A DNA stretch of 64,000 nt, taken from Candidatus Binatia bacterium. Lineage in GTDB: Bacteria; Desulfobacterota; Binatia; UBA1149; JAJCZL01. A program made the position numbers and the translations under genes. The notes under the pieces were generated by a model that was given only the letters and a program-made list of their open reading frames with translations, did not search any database and was not told where the DNA came from. This document shows, one piece after another, positions 51,772-60,955 of this stretch. Position 1 is the stretch's first letter, and each line of letters begins with the position of its first letter. The stretch is from contig JANQEO010000180.1 of assembly GCA_028278325.1 (NCBI GenBank), forward strand, positions 1 to 64,000, in the 5' to 3' direction.

Positions 51772-52971
51772 TTGGCTAGGTATACCAGCCGGCTGAGTCT
51801 GCCGGCCACCGTGACTGCAGCAGCGACGAGCATATCCACGCCGCGCGATGTCGTGTTCGTCGTCGCTTCGATGATCACCGGAGGCACGCAGACCCACCTC
51901 CTGCAGGTACTCCGCCACGTCGACCGGAGCCGCTTCACCCCCCACCTCTACTGTCTGCGCGATAGCGGCGATCTCATAGAGACGGCGCGGGCCTTGGACG
52001 TCGAGGTTACTACCTACGGCATGCGGGGGTCTCTGCGCTCACCCCGGGATCTGCCCGGACTGCTTCGCATGGTCAGGGACCTCCGAGCACTACGGCCCGC
52101 CATAGTTCACGGGTACCTGCTGCGGGGTAACTTCTTCGGGGCCGTCGCTGCGAAGCTGGCCGGCGTGCCCGTGGTGATAAGCAGCCGCCGCGGACTTCAT
52201 CGTCCGACCGGCCTCCCCGAATGGTTCGCCGTGTCACTCACCAACCGGATCTGCCGGGTAATCACCGGCAACTCGCCGGCCGTCATCGACTTTACGCGAG
52301 ACGTCGAGAAGCCGCGCGGAGTGGAGTTCGTGATGATCCCCAGTGGGATAGATGTCAGCCGTTTCGAGCCCATCCCGGACCGATCTTTGAGAGACGCCTT
52401 AGGCCTGGGAGAGTGCCCGGTCGTGGGCACGGCCATCACTTTCAGGCCGCGCAAGGGCTTCAAGATGCTCTTCGAGGCCCTCGCCGAGTTGAGACAGCAT
52501 GTTCCCGATGTGAAGCTGTTGATTGCAGGCGCGAACCGGTTCAGCGACGAGGCCGAGGCCTTGGCCGCGCGGCTGGACTTGTCAGAGGCCATCATCCTGC
52601 TCGGCATCCGCGACGACATGCCCGCCGTGCTGGCCAGTCTCGACGTGTTCGTGCTGCCGTCGGAGAGCGAGGGCATGTCGAACGCCATATTGGAAGCCAT
52701 GGCCACCGGCCTGCCGGTCGTTGCCACCGCCGTGGGGGGCAACCCCGTGGTCATCGAGGACGGCGTTTCGGGCTATATAGTCGAGTACGAGGACTATAAG
52801 GCGCTGGCCGACAGGCTGAACCGGCTACTTTCCGACCCTACCGGGGCCTCCGAAATGGGCTCGGCGGCGCGGCGACGCGTGGTGGAGCGATACTCGGCGG
52901 CCTCTATGGTTGAGCAGATGGAAACTTTGTATGATCGATTGTTGGACGGGGCCGCGAGTGGCGGGGATTGA
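51772..52971 (+). CDS. Family 4 glycosyltransferase
   Basis: 399 residues from TTG 51772, 3 bases after the previous stop; no good RBS and an in-frame GTG at 51811 is possible. VVFVVASMITGGTQTHLLQV near residue 26 is the GT4 N-terminal Gly-rich loop; the C-terminal half has VLPSESEGMSNAILEAMATG with LPVVATAVGG and NPVVIEDGVSGYIV. Retaining GT for the EPS repeat or a side chain. Confidence 0.9.
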   Translation: MARYTSRLSLPATVTAAATSISTPRDVVFVVASMITGGTQTHLLQVLRHVDRSRFTPHLYCLRDSGDLIETARALDVEVTTYGMRGSLRSPRDLPGLLRMVRDLRALRPAIVHGYLLRGNFFGAVAAKLAGVPVVISSRRGLHRPTGLPEWFAVSLTNRICRVITGNSPAVIDFTRDVEKPRGVEFVMIPSGIDVSRFEPIPDRSLRDALGLGECPVVGTAITFRPRKGFKMLFEALAELRQHVPDVKLLIAGANRFSDEAEALAARLDLSEAIILLGIRDDMPAVLASLDVFVLPSESEGMSNAILEAMATGLPVVATAVGGNPVVIEDGVSGYIVEYEDYKALADRLNRLLSDPTGASEMGSAARRRVVERYSAASMVEQMETLYDRLLDGAASGGD

Positions 52972-53050
52972 TTGACCGGGCTTGCCGGTGACCGAGCCGG
53001 CGAGGCGAATGCCAGGGCGCAAGGCGGCCGTACCGTCGAGGGTAAAGCTC

Positions 53051-53200
53051 ATGGCCATAGAAGACGACAAGCTGAATCACGGAGAACATGAAGAAGTCAA
53101 AGCTATCGACTCGGAGTTGGATGAAGGGCGGGAGGATGAGTGCACCAGGGAGGAGGAAGCCGAGATTCAGAGACGCCTGGAGGACTTGGGGTACCTATAG
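53051..53200 (+). CDS. Small acidic ORF ending in the LGY tag
   Basis: 49 residues from ATG 53051 (GAGGG ~9 bases upstream; a TTG at 52982 would add 23 residues). Nearly a third of the residues are Glu/Asp, and it ends in QRRLEDLGYL. The same end (R-L-x-x-L-G-Y-I/V/L after an acidic stretch) closes four alkaline-phosphatase-superfamily enzymes in this window. Here the tag stands alone on a small soluble protein, directly before, and overlapping, the fifth such gene, which lacks the tag. I cannot name a function. Confidence 0.55.
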   Translation: MAIEDDKLNHGEHEEVKAIDSELDEGREDECTREEEAEIQRRLEDLGYL

Positions 53201-55178
53201 GTGCCGAGTTGCAGTTGCGGCACTTGCCGTCGCTGCGCTGCTTGCCGGATGTGGCGGCGGCACTCGCGAGAGCGGCCCTGCCCCCGAAAGGCGAGTCGTC
53301 GTACTAGGGTTCGACGGTGTCGACCCTGACTTCATCGACCGCTGGGTCGACGACCTCCCGCATATAAAGAAGCTGATCGCCGACGGCGCATTCCGTCGGC
53401 TCGAGACCACCGTGCCGGCGGCGTCCTGCACTGCCTGGTCGTCTTTTTCCACGGGGCTCGATGCCGGTGGCCACGGGATATTCGATTTCCTTTATCGCGA
53501 TCCCAAGACCTATCTGCCCGATCGTACCGGTGCGGTGAGTCAGAAGGCCGAGTACCTGTTCGGGCTGTTCCGCACCAAGCCGGAGACCTTCGATACGACG
53601 ATGAGCGGTGAGCCGTTCTGGAAGCTCGTCGACCGCGCCGGTTTGCGATCCGTCGTACTCCGCGTGCCGTGCATCTTCCCGCTCGAGGAAATGGAAGCGG
53701 GGAGGTTGCAGGCCGGGCTGGGCGCTCCCGACATACGTGGTACGGAGGGGACCTTCCACTTCTACACCAGCAAGCTGAGCCCGCGCCAGGCGGCCGATCC
53801 CGGTCTTGGCGGAAAGGTGATCTCGATTGGCAGAGGCCCGGAGATCGAGACCATCATCGAAGGTCCCGCCAACCCTCTCGCCGAGGAGCACGAAAGGCTC
53901 GTGACTACGCTGAGGGCCACCGTGGCCGGACCGGACAGTCTCGAGATCACGATCGGCGACAGCACCCAGACCGTGCGGGTCGACCAGTGGAGTGATTGGT
54001 TCCGCATGTCGTTCGACGTCACACCGTTCTCCAGCATCGACGGCATCGCCCGCGTCAGGGTGATCTCGACCCAGCCGGACATCGAGTTCTACCTGTCCCC
54101 CGTCAGTCATGACCCCTCCGATCCCGCCATCCGTGTGACCGAGCCCTGGGAGCTGTCCCAGGAATTCCACGCGACCGTCGGCGACCACAAGACGGTGGGA
54201 TGGAATCATGAGACCTGGGGGCTGAACGAAGAACGCATCGACGAGGACGCTTTCATGGAGGACGTCTTCGATACCATGCGCAAGACCGAGGAAATCACGT
54301 TCCACGAGCTCGACTCCAAAGCCGCCGAGCTGTTCGTGTCCGTCTTCGTCGAGACGGATCGCACCTCCCACATGATGTACCGTCTCATCGATCCCGATCA
54401 TCCGGGTTACGATCCGGAACTCGCCGCGACACATGGAGACGCGATACTGAGAACTTATCTCCGCATGGACGAGATCATCGGCAAGGTGATGAGCCGCCTG
54501 GAAGAGGGCGACACGCTACTGATACTGAGCGATCACGGTTTCCACAGTTGGAGGCGTGGATTCAACGTAAACACCTGGCTGGTGCAGGAAGGCTACATGA
54601 CCCTGAAGGGCGGTGCCGCGCACACGGCCAAGAAGTTCCTCCTTGATGTGGATTGGAGCAAGACGCGCGCCTACGCCTTGGGGGTAGGCGCGATTTACCT
54701 GAACATGAGAGGGCGCGAAGGAAAGGGCACCGTGTCACCGGGGGCCGAAGCGCGGGCGCTTGCCACGGAGATCGCCGAGAAACTGAAGATGCTTCGTGAT
54801 CCCGCCAGTGGCGAACTCGTGGTCGAAGAGGTCTACAAGGCCGAGGAGACCTGGTCGGGCGAGAGGATGAGCGAAGCCCAAGACCTGCAACTCGGGCTGG
54901 CTTCCGGTTACAGGGTATCGTCGGCTACGCCGCTCGGTGGCGCGCCGAAAGGCCTTTTCGAAGACAATCTCAAAAAATGGAGCGGGGATCACGCGACGAG
55001 CCGCACCTCGGCCACGGAAGGGATCCTGCTAAGCAACAGAACCATCAGAGAAGCTGATGTCGCGATAGTGGACCTCGCTCCGACGATCCTGCAGTTGCTC
55101 GGAATCGAAGTCCCCGCTTCCTACGTCGGCAAAGCACTGACCCTCGGGCCGGGCAAGGTAACGGGGAGTATGGAGTAA
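53136..55178 (+). CDS. Alkaline-phosphatase-superfamily phosphodiesterase-like lipoprotein
   Basis: About 680 residues. A lipobox LLAGC predicts anchoring. The catalytic fold starts at VVVLGFDGVDPDFI (metal Asp), with the nucleophile Ser in AASCTAWSSF, ETDRTSHMMYRL near 418 and LILSDHGFHSW near 475 supplying the metal sites, as in type I phosphodiesterase/phosphoglyceromutase-like proteins. A ~100-residue beta-rich insert (250-350) is unusual. ATG 53136, with GGGAGG abutting it, leaves a 24-residue basic leader; ATGs at 53121 and 53088 have GGAG at 3-4 bases. All of them overlap the upstream small ORF. Neighbours suggest it modifies surface glycan or lipid. Confidence 0.78.
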   Translation: MSAPGRRKPRFRDAWRTWGTYRCRVAVAALAVAALLAGCGGGTRESGPAPERRVVVLGFDGVDPDFIDRWVDDLPHIKKLIADGAFRRLETTVPAASCTAWSSFSTGLDAGGHGIFDFLYRDPKTYLPDRTGAVSQKAEYLFGLFRTKPETFDTTMSGEPFWKLVDRAGLRSVVLRVPCIFPLEEMEAGRLQAGLGAPDIRGTEGTFHFYTSKLSPRQAADPGLGGKVISIGRGPEIETIIEGPANPLAEEHERLVTTLRATVAGPDSLEITIGDSTQTVRVDQWSDWFRMSFDVTPFSSIDGIARVRVISTQPDIEFYLSPVSHDPSDPAIRVTEPWELSQEFHATVGDHKTVGWNHETWGLNEERIDEDAFMEDVFDTMRKTEEITFHELDSKAAELFVSVFVETDRTSHMMYRLIDPDHPGYDPELAATHGDAILRTYLRMDEIIGKVMSRLEEGDTLLILSDHGFHSWRRGFNVNTWLVQEGYMTLKGGAAHTAKKFLLDVDWSKTRAYALGVGAIYLNMRGREGKGTVSPGAEARALATEIAEKLKMLRDPASGELVVEEVYKAEETWSGERMSEAQDLQLGLASGYRVSSATPLGGAPKGLFEDNLKKWSGDHATSRTSATEGILLSNRTIREADVAIVDLAPTILQLLGIEVPASYVGKALTLGPGKVTGSME

Positions 55179-55180
55179 CT

Positions 55181-57034
55181 ATGCAGTTCTTGTCACGCCT
55201 GGCCAGTGGAGGGCTCGGCGGTTTCATAGGCGGAGCCATTGTCGGAACACTGGAGGCGGCGGTCGTCGCGTTCGCGGGCGGTGAGGAATACTGGGGCTTT
55301 CTCTTCGGTGCCGTTTCCTACGGTATCCTCGGCGGCTGCGCCGGCATCGGCTGGGGAGTTTTCGAGATCGTGCTGCCCGGTGAGAAGTCGGGCGAACGAA
55401 CGCTCACGATGGCGGCGGGTTTGGCGGGCGCCGGTCTCATGTTCATCGTCTCACGGTTTCGTGTCGCCAGGGACGTCTTCGCGGAGAGCTTGCCGACCGC
55501 CAGTCTTACGGGAATCGCTGTCCATATAGGCTTGCTGGTCCTTGCCTTCGCGGTGTTCCTGGTCCTGCGACGCGTACTCTCGGGCATGGCTGCTCGGCGC
55601 GGAAGCCTCGGGGCGGGCCTGTACGGTGCCGTTGGTGTAGTCGGTATCGCGGTCGTTGCCGCGATTACCATAAATTTCTTGGCCGGTGGCCCGTCTCGCC
55701 AAGGTCTGCTGCCGCCGGCTACGGCGTCGGGGCCCAACGTGATCCTGGTGATCGCCGATACCTTGCGCGCCGACAAGCTGGGCGCTTACGGTGCGGGCCT
55801 GGCCACGCCCGCCCTGGACGCGCTCGCCGCCGACGGCATCGTTTATGACAATGCCTTTACTCAGTCGTCATGGACGCGACCGTCAATCGCTACGATACTG
55901 ACCTCGCTTTATCCCTCGTCCCACGGCGTGATGCACAAGACAGACCTCTTGCCTGACGAGGTTACGTCGTTGGCCGAAGCGATGAAGGGCGCCGGCTACC
56001 GAACGGCCGGGTTCGTAACGAACATCAACGTGGCCCCATCGTTCAATTTCCAACAGGGATTCGATACCTATGCGTACCTGTCGCCTGACTTCTTCTTCGG
56101 GGCGTCGGACTCGGGCTCCAAGCTGTCTCTGTACAGCGGTATGCGGCTGGTCAGAGAGAGGTTCCTTTCCAAGCGGAAGTTCGTTCATCACTACTATCAG
56201 GATGCGGAGACCGTCAACGACATGGCGGTCCCGTGGCTGGAGTCGAACTCGCGTGAGCCGTTCTTCGCCCTCATCCACTACATGGATCCCCATGATCCTT
56301 ACTTCGTCATGCCGTACGACGGGAAGGCCGTGGCCCGCGTCGATACCCCTCATCCGGACCCGTCAAGGGCCGCTGAGATCGAGGAGTTGTATGACTCCAA
56401 TGTCGAGTACCTCGACGGGTTCATCGCCGCGCTGGTTGCTCAGCTGAAGGAAGCGGGAATCTACGATGATACGGTCATCGCCTTCACTTCCGATCATGGT
56501 GAGGAGTTCTACGAGCACGGCGGATGGTGGCACGGCACTACGCTCTACGAGGAACAGCTTCACGTACCCCTGATAGTCAAGCTCGACTCCAGCAAACACT
56601 CAGGGACTCACGTGCGCGACCTGGCCGGTACGATCGACATAGCCCCGACCCTGATGGCCGCGGCGGGACTCGAGTTGCCCGCGTCGTTTCAGGGCCGTGA
56701 CCTGCTCGGTCCGTCGAAGGCGCCCAACGCCATGTACGCGGAAGAGGACCACGAAGGAAACATCGTGGAGTCCGTTCGTACGATGGGCTGGAAGTTGATC
56801 GTGGCCAATGAAGGCAACCCGCGGGGCCTCGCCACCGTGGAGCTCTACGACATGAGCTCCGATCCGGGAGAGACCAAGAACTTGGCAAGCCAGGAGCCCG
56901 ATCGCGTTGCCTCACTGAAGGCGGAGATGGCGGCGCTACGCCAGTTCGCCGGCTCTCGCGCGGTGGGGTCCGTTACCGGTGAGATTGATGAGGCGGCAGA
57001 GGAGCGGCTGAGAGCGCTGGGATACATCCAATAG
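55181..57034 (+). CDS. Membrane sulfatase-fold hydrolase/transferase
   Basis: 617 residues with about five membrane helices in the first 175, then a Sulfatase-fold domain. Metal Asp D193 is in VIADTLRAD, the nucleophile position is T232 (SWTRPSI), and FTSDHGEEFYEHG holds later ligands. Like its two relatives at 8306 and 11124 it has Thr where formylglycine would form. It ends in RLRALGYIQ. It starts 2 bases after the lipoprotein gene and 1 base before the next AP-superfamily gene, so the three are one unit. Likely role: transfer or removal of a phospho-group on the EPS or its lipid carrier. Confidence 0.87.
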   Translation: MQFLSRLASGGLGGFIGGAIVGTLEAAVVAFAGGEEYWGFLFGAVSYGILGGCAGIGWGVFEIVLPGEKSGERTLTMAAGLAGAGLMFIVSRFRVARDVFAESLPTASLTGIAVHIGLLVLAFAVFLVLRRVLSGMAARRGSLGAGLYGAVGVVGIAVVAAITINFLAGGPSRQGLLPPATASGPNVILVIADTLRADKLGAYGAGLATPALDALAADGIVYDNAFTQSSWTRPSIATILTSLYPSSHGVMHKTDLLPDEVTSLAEAMKGAGYRTAGFVTNINVAPSFNFQQGFDTYAYLSPDFFFGASDSGSKLSLYSGMRLVRERFLSKRKFVHHYYQDAETVNDMAVPWLESNSREPFFALIHYMDPHDPYFVMPYDGKAVARVDTPHPDPSRAAEIEELYDSNVEYLDGFIAALVAQLKEAGIYDDTVIAFTSDHGEEFYEHGGWWHGTTLYEEQLHVPLIVKLDSSKHSGTHVRDLAGTIDIAPTLMAAAGLELPASFQGRDLLGPSKAPNAMYAEEDHEGNIVESVRTMGWKLIVANEGNPRGLATVELYDMSSDPGETKNLASQEPDRVASLKAEMAALRQFAGSRAVGSVTGEIDEAAEERLRALGYIQ

Positions 57035-57035
57035 C

Positions 57036-58697
57036 ATGCTCCTGGTCGTCGCATGGGACGGAGCCGACTTCGATCTCATCGACACCTGGGTTCGCCGCGG
57101 TGACCTGCCAAACCTGTGTGCACTGATCGGTGACGGGGCGCGCCGACGGGTGCGCTCGACGATGCCGGCAGTGACTTTCCCGGCGTGGACTTCCTTCATG
57201 ACAGCCGCATCCCCGGATCTGCACGGCGTGACCGACTTCACCGTGCGCCGGGAGGGGAGGTATGCGGTCAGCTTCGTCAACTCCAGCTATCGACGTCTGC
57301 CGACAGCGTGGAGCTTGTTCAGCTCTGCCGGGCTGCGTGTAGGTGTGTACGCGCTGCCGGCCACCTATCCTGCTGAAGTCCTCAACGGGATCCAGGTGTG
57401 TGGATTCGATACCCCTATGGGCGCGGGCTACGGCCGTGGCTTTACGTTCCCCGGCGACCTGGTGGGCCGACTGCATGAACGTTACGGTGACGTAGCCGTG
57501 GGCTCTCCCCAGCAGGCGCGCATTGATGAGGACTGGTACGAAGATGCGCGGGCCAGCATGCTGGAGACGATCAGGCTCCGCACGCGGATCGTCAGCGATC
57601 TGTTGAGCGAGGACAGCTTCGACGTGTTCATGGTCCATTACGGTGAGAGCGACACCGTGAGTCATCACTTCTGGCAGTATCATGACCCGGGGTCGCCGCG
57701 ACATCGTGCGGGCGGCCCCGCTGATGCCGTATTCGAGATATACCGCGAGCTGGATTCTTCTCTGGGCCGCTTGATGGAGACTGTGGGCGGAGTGTCCGAT
57801 CTGATGCTGATCTCCGATCACGGCAGCGGTGGGTCGAGTGACCGCGCTGTCTATTGGAATCGATGGCTCGCGACGTCGGGATTTCTTTCCTTTGCAGGTG
57901 CCTCGCTCGCCGGTCTCACCGGCCGCGCCGCAAAGGAGCTGGCGCTGCGGGTGCTTCCCACGAGGCTGCAGGCGGGGCTCTTCTCGAGGCTGCAATCGGC
58001 CGCCGGCTCCGTCGAATCCATGTCGCGCTTCTCCGGAATAGACTGGGCAAAAACCAGGGCGTACAGCGAAGAGCTCAACTACTTTCCGTCGATATGGCTC
58101 AACATAAAGGGACGGGAGCCGGAAGGCATCGTCGAGCCCAAAGACCGTTACAGGCTGGAAGAAGACATCATCGCCGCGCTGGGAGAGTTCGAGGATCCGT
58201 TTGATGGCGAGCGCGTCGTACGGCGGGTGCTGCGTCGGGAGGAGGTGTATGAAGGCCCCTACGCAGGACGCATCCCCGATCTCATCTTGGAACTGGCCGA
58301 GCCGGACGGTTACTCCTATGCGGGATGTAGCAGCCGTGGCGGTGCCGAGTCTGCCTCGGTGAGAAAGCTGACGGCGCGGGAGATGAGTGGTCAACGCGGC
58401 ACCAGCATGTCGGGTGCGCACAGGCCTTTCGGCATGTGCGTACTGAGCGGCCCAAGCGTGAGGCCGGGTTCTTATGATGACGCAGATCTTCACGACGCGG
58501 GAGCGACGATGATGGCGCTGGCGAGGGTGGCGCCACCGGAGCACGCTAACGGCCGGCCGTGGGACGACGTGTTGGCGGTGGGCGGGGCCGGGCTTCGGCA
58601 GCCATCCTACGACCTACCCGGCTGTCCTGCGCCGTCGTCTTCCGCGGATGAGGCGGAGCTCGCTTCGCGACTTCGCTCGCTTGGGTATCTAGAGTAG
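57036..58697 (+). CDS. Alkaline-phosphatase-superfamily phosphodiesterase-like protein, no signal peptide
   Basis: 553 residues. The fold starts at once (MLLVVAWDGADFDLID, metal D8), nucleophile T47 in PAVTFPAWTSFMT, FMVHYGESDTVSHHFW near 203 and LMLISDHGSGG near 258 as metal ligands. These are type I phosphodiesterase/nucleotide-pyrophosphatase features. There is no signal peptide or membrane segment, so it is probably cytoplasmic, unlike its two partners just upstream. It ends in RLRSLGYLE. The substrate may be a nucleotide-linked precursor. Confidence 0.83.
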   Translation: MLLVVAWDGADFDLIDTWVRRGDLPNLCALIGDGARRRVRSTMPAVTFPAWTSFMTAASPDLHGVTDFTVRREGRYAVSFVNSSYRRLPTAWSLFSSAGLRVGVYALPATYPAEVLNGIQVCGFDTPMGAGYGRGFTFPGDLVGRLHERYGDVAVGSPQQARIDEDWYEDARASMLETIRLRTRIVSDLLSEDSFDVFMVHYGESDTVSHHFWQYHDPGSPRHRAGGPADAVFEIYRELDSSLGRLMETVGGVSDLMLISDHGSGGSSDRAVYWNRWLATSGFLSFAGASLAGLTGRAAKELALRVLPTRLQAGLFSRLQSAAGSVESMSRFSGIDWAKTRAYSEELNYFPSIWLNIKGREPEGIVEPKDRYRLEEDIIAALGEFEDPFDGERVVRRVLRREEVYEGPYAGRIPDLILELAEPDGYSYAGCSSRGGAESASVRKLTAREMSGQRGTSMSGAHRPFGMCVLSGPSVRPGSYDDADLHDAGATMMALARVAPPEHANGRPWDDVLAVGGAGLRQPSYDLPGCPAPSSSADEAELASRLRSLGYLE

Positions 58698-58706
58698 GGC
58701 GCCGAG

Positions 58707-59933
58707 ATGAGAATCGCGATGGTTGCCGCCTGTCCGTTTCCCTCGCCGCAAGGGTCCCAGGTGTTCGTCGAGCAGATGTCGGAGAGCCTTGCAGGCAGAG
58801 GGCATAGCGTTCACCTTCTTACTTACGGTAGCGGTCGCGAGGTGACCGGCAGAGGGTTCGCTCACGAGCGGATACCGAGGTTGCCCGGTGATGATCGCAT
58901 GAGATCGGGGCCGTCGATCGTCAAGCCCCTCCTTGATGTGCTCATGGTTCGGTCGCTACTCTCGATGGTGAGGCGCGAGAGGGTCGAAGTGATCCACGCC
59001 CACAACTATGAGGCCGCCATTGCGGCGATCCTCGTCGGGGCTCGCTCGGGGGTCCCGGTCGTGTACCACAGCCACAATCTAATGTGCGACGAGCTTCCTA
59101 CGTATTTCGACAGCGCTGTCGCTCGGGGTGCGGCCGGCATCGTGGGCGGCGGTTTGGACCGGCTCGTACCGCGCCGAGCCGATCACACCATCGCGTTGTG
59201 TACATACAGCGCCGAGATCCTGGAGCGTAACGGCGTGGAGCGTGAACGCATCTCGGTCATTCCCCCCGCGGTGGATGACCGCGAGGCCTGGGCCGACAAG
59301 CACGCCGCCAGGCGCGCCCTGCAAATCGCGCCGGGTGAGTCGGTTATCGGGTACCTGGGGAACCTGGACCGATATCAGAACCTGGAGTCCCTGCTTTCGG
59401 CTGTAGCGGAGTTGAGTGCGCGGCGTGGCGACTCGAATCTGACCCTCCTGGTGGCTACGCACGAGGTCGACGAGGCATTCTCGCGGCTCACCCGGCGGTT
59501 CCGCGTCGACGGTGTTACCCGAGTAGTGCATGTCGACTCTTTCGAAGGCGGCAAGCGGGTCATCGAGGCGAGCGATGTCGTGGTGCTCCCGCGAAGGCTC
59601 GGGTCCGGCTATCCTATCAAACTTCTCAACTACATGAGCGCGGGCCGTGCGGTCGTCGCTGCCGGCTGCGGCTCCAAAGTTCTCGAGGACGGAGTGGATG
59701 GGCTTGTCGTCGCCGATGACGATCCGCTCGCAATGGCTGACGCGCTCGCGCGTGTGCTCTCCGACCCCGAACTGGCGAATTCTCTAGCCGCCAACGCTCG
59801 CAAGACCTTCCGAGAGTCCCTGACCTGGAAGAGCGTGACGCCGAGAATCGAGTCCGTATACGCGCAGTGTCTCGATGGTCGTGATCTGGGCGAGGATGTA
59901 AGGCTCGTTTGCGGCCAAGGGCAGGCGGCTTGA
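58707..59933 (+). CDS. Family 4 glycosyltransferase
   Basis: 408 residues. MRIAMVAACPFPSPQGSQVF opens the N-terminal domain; GESVIGYLGNLDRYQNLESL near 211 begins the C-terminal one, where VVLPRRLGSGYPIKLLNYMS with AGRAVVAAGCG takes the place of the usual EAMA motif. Retaining GT. It follows the phosphodiesterase by 9 bases. Confidence 0.9.
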   Translation: MRIAMVAACPFPSPQGSQVFVEQMSESLAGRGHSVHLLTYGSGREVTGRGFAHERIPRLPGDDRMRSGPSIVKPLLDVLMVRSLLSMVRRERVEVIHAHNYEAAIAAILVGARSGVPVVYHSHNLMCDELPTYFDSAVARGAAGIVGGGLDRLVPRRADHTIALCTYSAEILERNGVERERISVIPPAVDDREAWADKHAARRALQIAPGESVIGYLGNLDRYQNLESLLSAVAELSARRGDSNLTLLVATHEVDEAFSRLTRRFRVDGVTRVVHVDSFEGGKRVIEASDVVVLPRRLGSGYPIKLLNYMSAGRAVVAAGCGSKVLEDGVDGLVVADDDPLAMADALARVLSDPELANSLAANARKTFRESLTWKSVTPRIESVYAQCLDGRDLGEDVRLVCGQGQAA

Positions 59934-59940
59934 GGGAACG

Positions 59941-60936
59941 GTGGCTCTCATGGGCAAGGACACCAACGCGGAGAGTTCGGTGATGATATCGGTCGTAATT
60001 CCCGTCTACAACGAGGAGGAGACGCTCAGGCCACTGGTTGCGAGGTTGACCGAGACCCTGGAGGCGATTGAAGAGGACTACGAGGTCATCTTCGTCGACG
60101 ATGGCAGCCGTGACTCGTCACCCGCTCTCCTTGCGGAGTTCCACGGTGCAAACCCGAAGATCAAATACGTGACCCTGTCCAGGAACTTCGGACATCAAGT
60201 GGCGATATCCTGCGGCATCGATTACGCGAGCGGCGCCGCCGTGATCGCCATGGACGGTGATCTTCAGGATCCGCCCGAGGTTCTCCCGGGCATGATCTCC
60301 AAGTGGCGGGAAGGTTTCGAAGTCGTTTACGCAGTTCGTCGTAGACGCAAGGAAAACATCGCCAAGAGAGCCGCCTACACCGCCTTCTACAGGTTGCTGA
60401 GCGCGGTATCCTACCTCGACATACCCCTGGACTCCGGGGATTTCTCTTTGATGGACGCCCGGGTCGTCGAGGAACTCAAGGCCATGCCCGAGCGCAACCG
60501 TTTCGTGCGGGGCTTGAGGACGTGGGTCGGTTTCAAACAGACCGGCTACGAATACGAGAGGAGTTCCAGGTTCGCGGGGGAATCCAAGTACAACTTCGCC
60601 AGGCTCATGCGTCTGGCCTTCGACGGCCTTGTATCTTACTCCTTCGTTCCGTTGCGCATGGTGAGCAACTTCGGCTTGGCCGTGTCGTTTTTCGCTTTTT
60701 TGTACATGGCGTACCTGATCTTCGCCCGGGTCCTCGGCAACGTCGTCATCCAGGGCTGGCTGTCGACGGTGGCCATCGTCTTGTTCCTCGGCGGTATCCA
60801 ACTCCTCTCCTTGGGCATCATCGGCGAGTACATCGGCCGGATCTTCGATGAGGTGAAGCAGCGCCCTCACTACGTGGTAAGGGCGGTCAACGGATTGCCT
60901 CAGTCTCCACCAGGGCATCGCGGCCACGAGGTATAA
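59941..60936 (+). CDS. GT2 polyprenyl-phosphate glycosyltransferase (GtrB/DPM1-like)
   Basis: 331 residues from GTG 59941. MISVVIPVYNEEETLRPL and VIFVDDGSRDSS give the nucleotide site, MDGDLQDPPE near 101 the DxD-type metal motif, and GESKYNFARL near 216 is typical of GtrB/ArnC/DPM1 enzymes. Two C-terminal membrane helices (~235-290) follow. It should make undecaprenyl-phosphate-sugar, the donor used by GT39-type enzymes such as the protein encoded 19 bases downstream. The pair therefore forms a likely donor-maker and user. Confidence 0.93.
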   Translation: MALMGKDTNAESSVMISVVIPVYNEEETLRPLVARLTETLEAIEEDYEVIFVDDGSRDSSPALLAEFHGANPKIKYVTLSRNFGHQVAISCGIDYASGAAVIAMDGDLQDPPEVLPGMISKWREGFEVVYAVRRRRKENIAKRAAYTAFYRLLSAVSYLDIPLDSGDFSLMDARVVEELKAMPERNRFVRGLRTWVGFKQTGYEYERSSRFAGESKYNFARLMRLAFDGLVSYSFVPLRMVSNFGLAVSFFAFLYMAYLIFARVLGNVVIQGWLSTVAIVLFLGGIQLLSLGIIGEYIGRIFDEVKQRPHYVVRAVNGLPQSPPGHRGHEV

Positions 60937-60955
60937 GGACCGGGCATCGACACCA

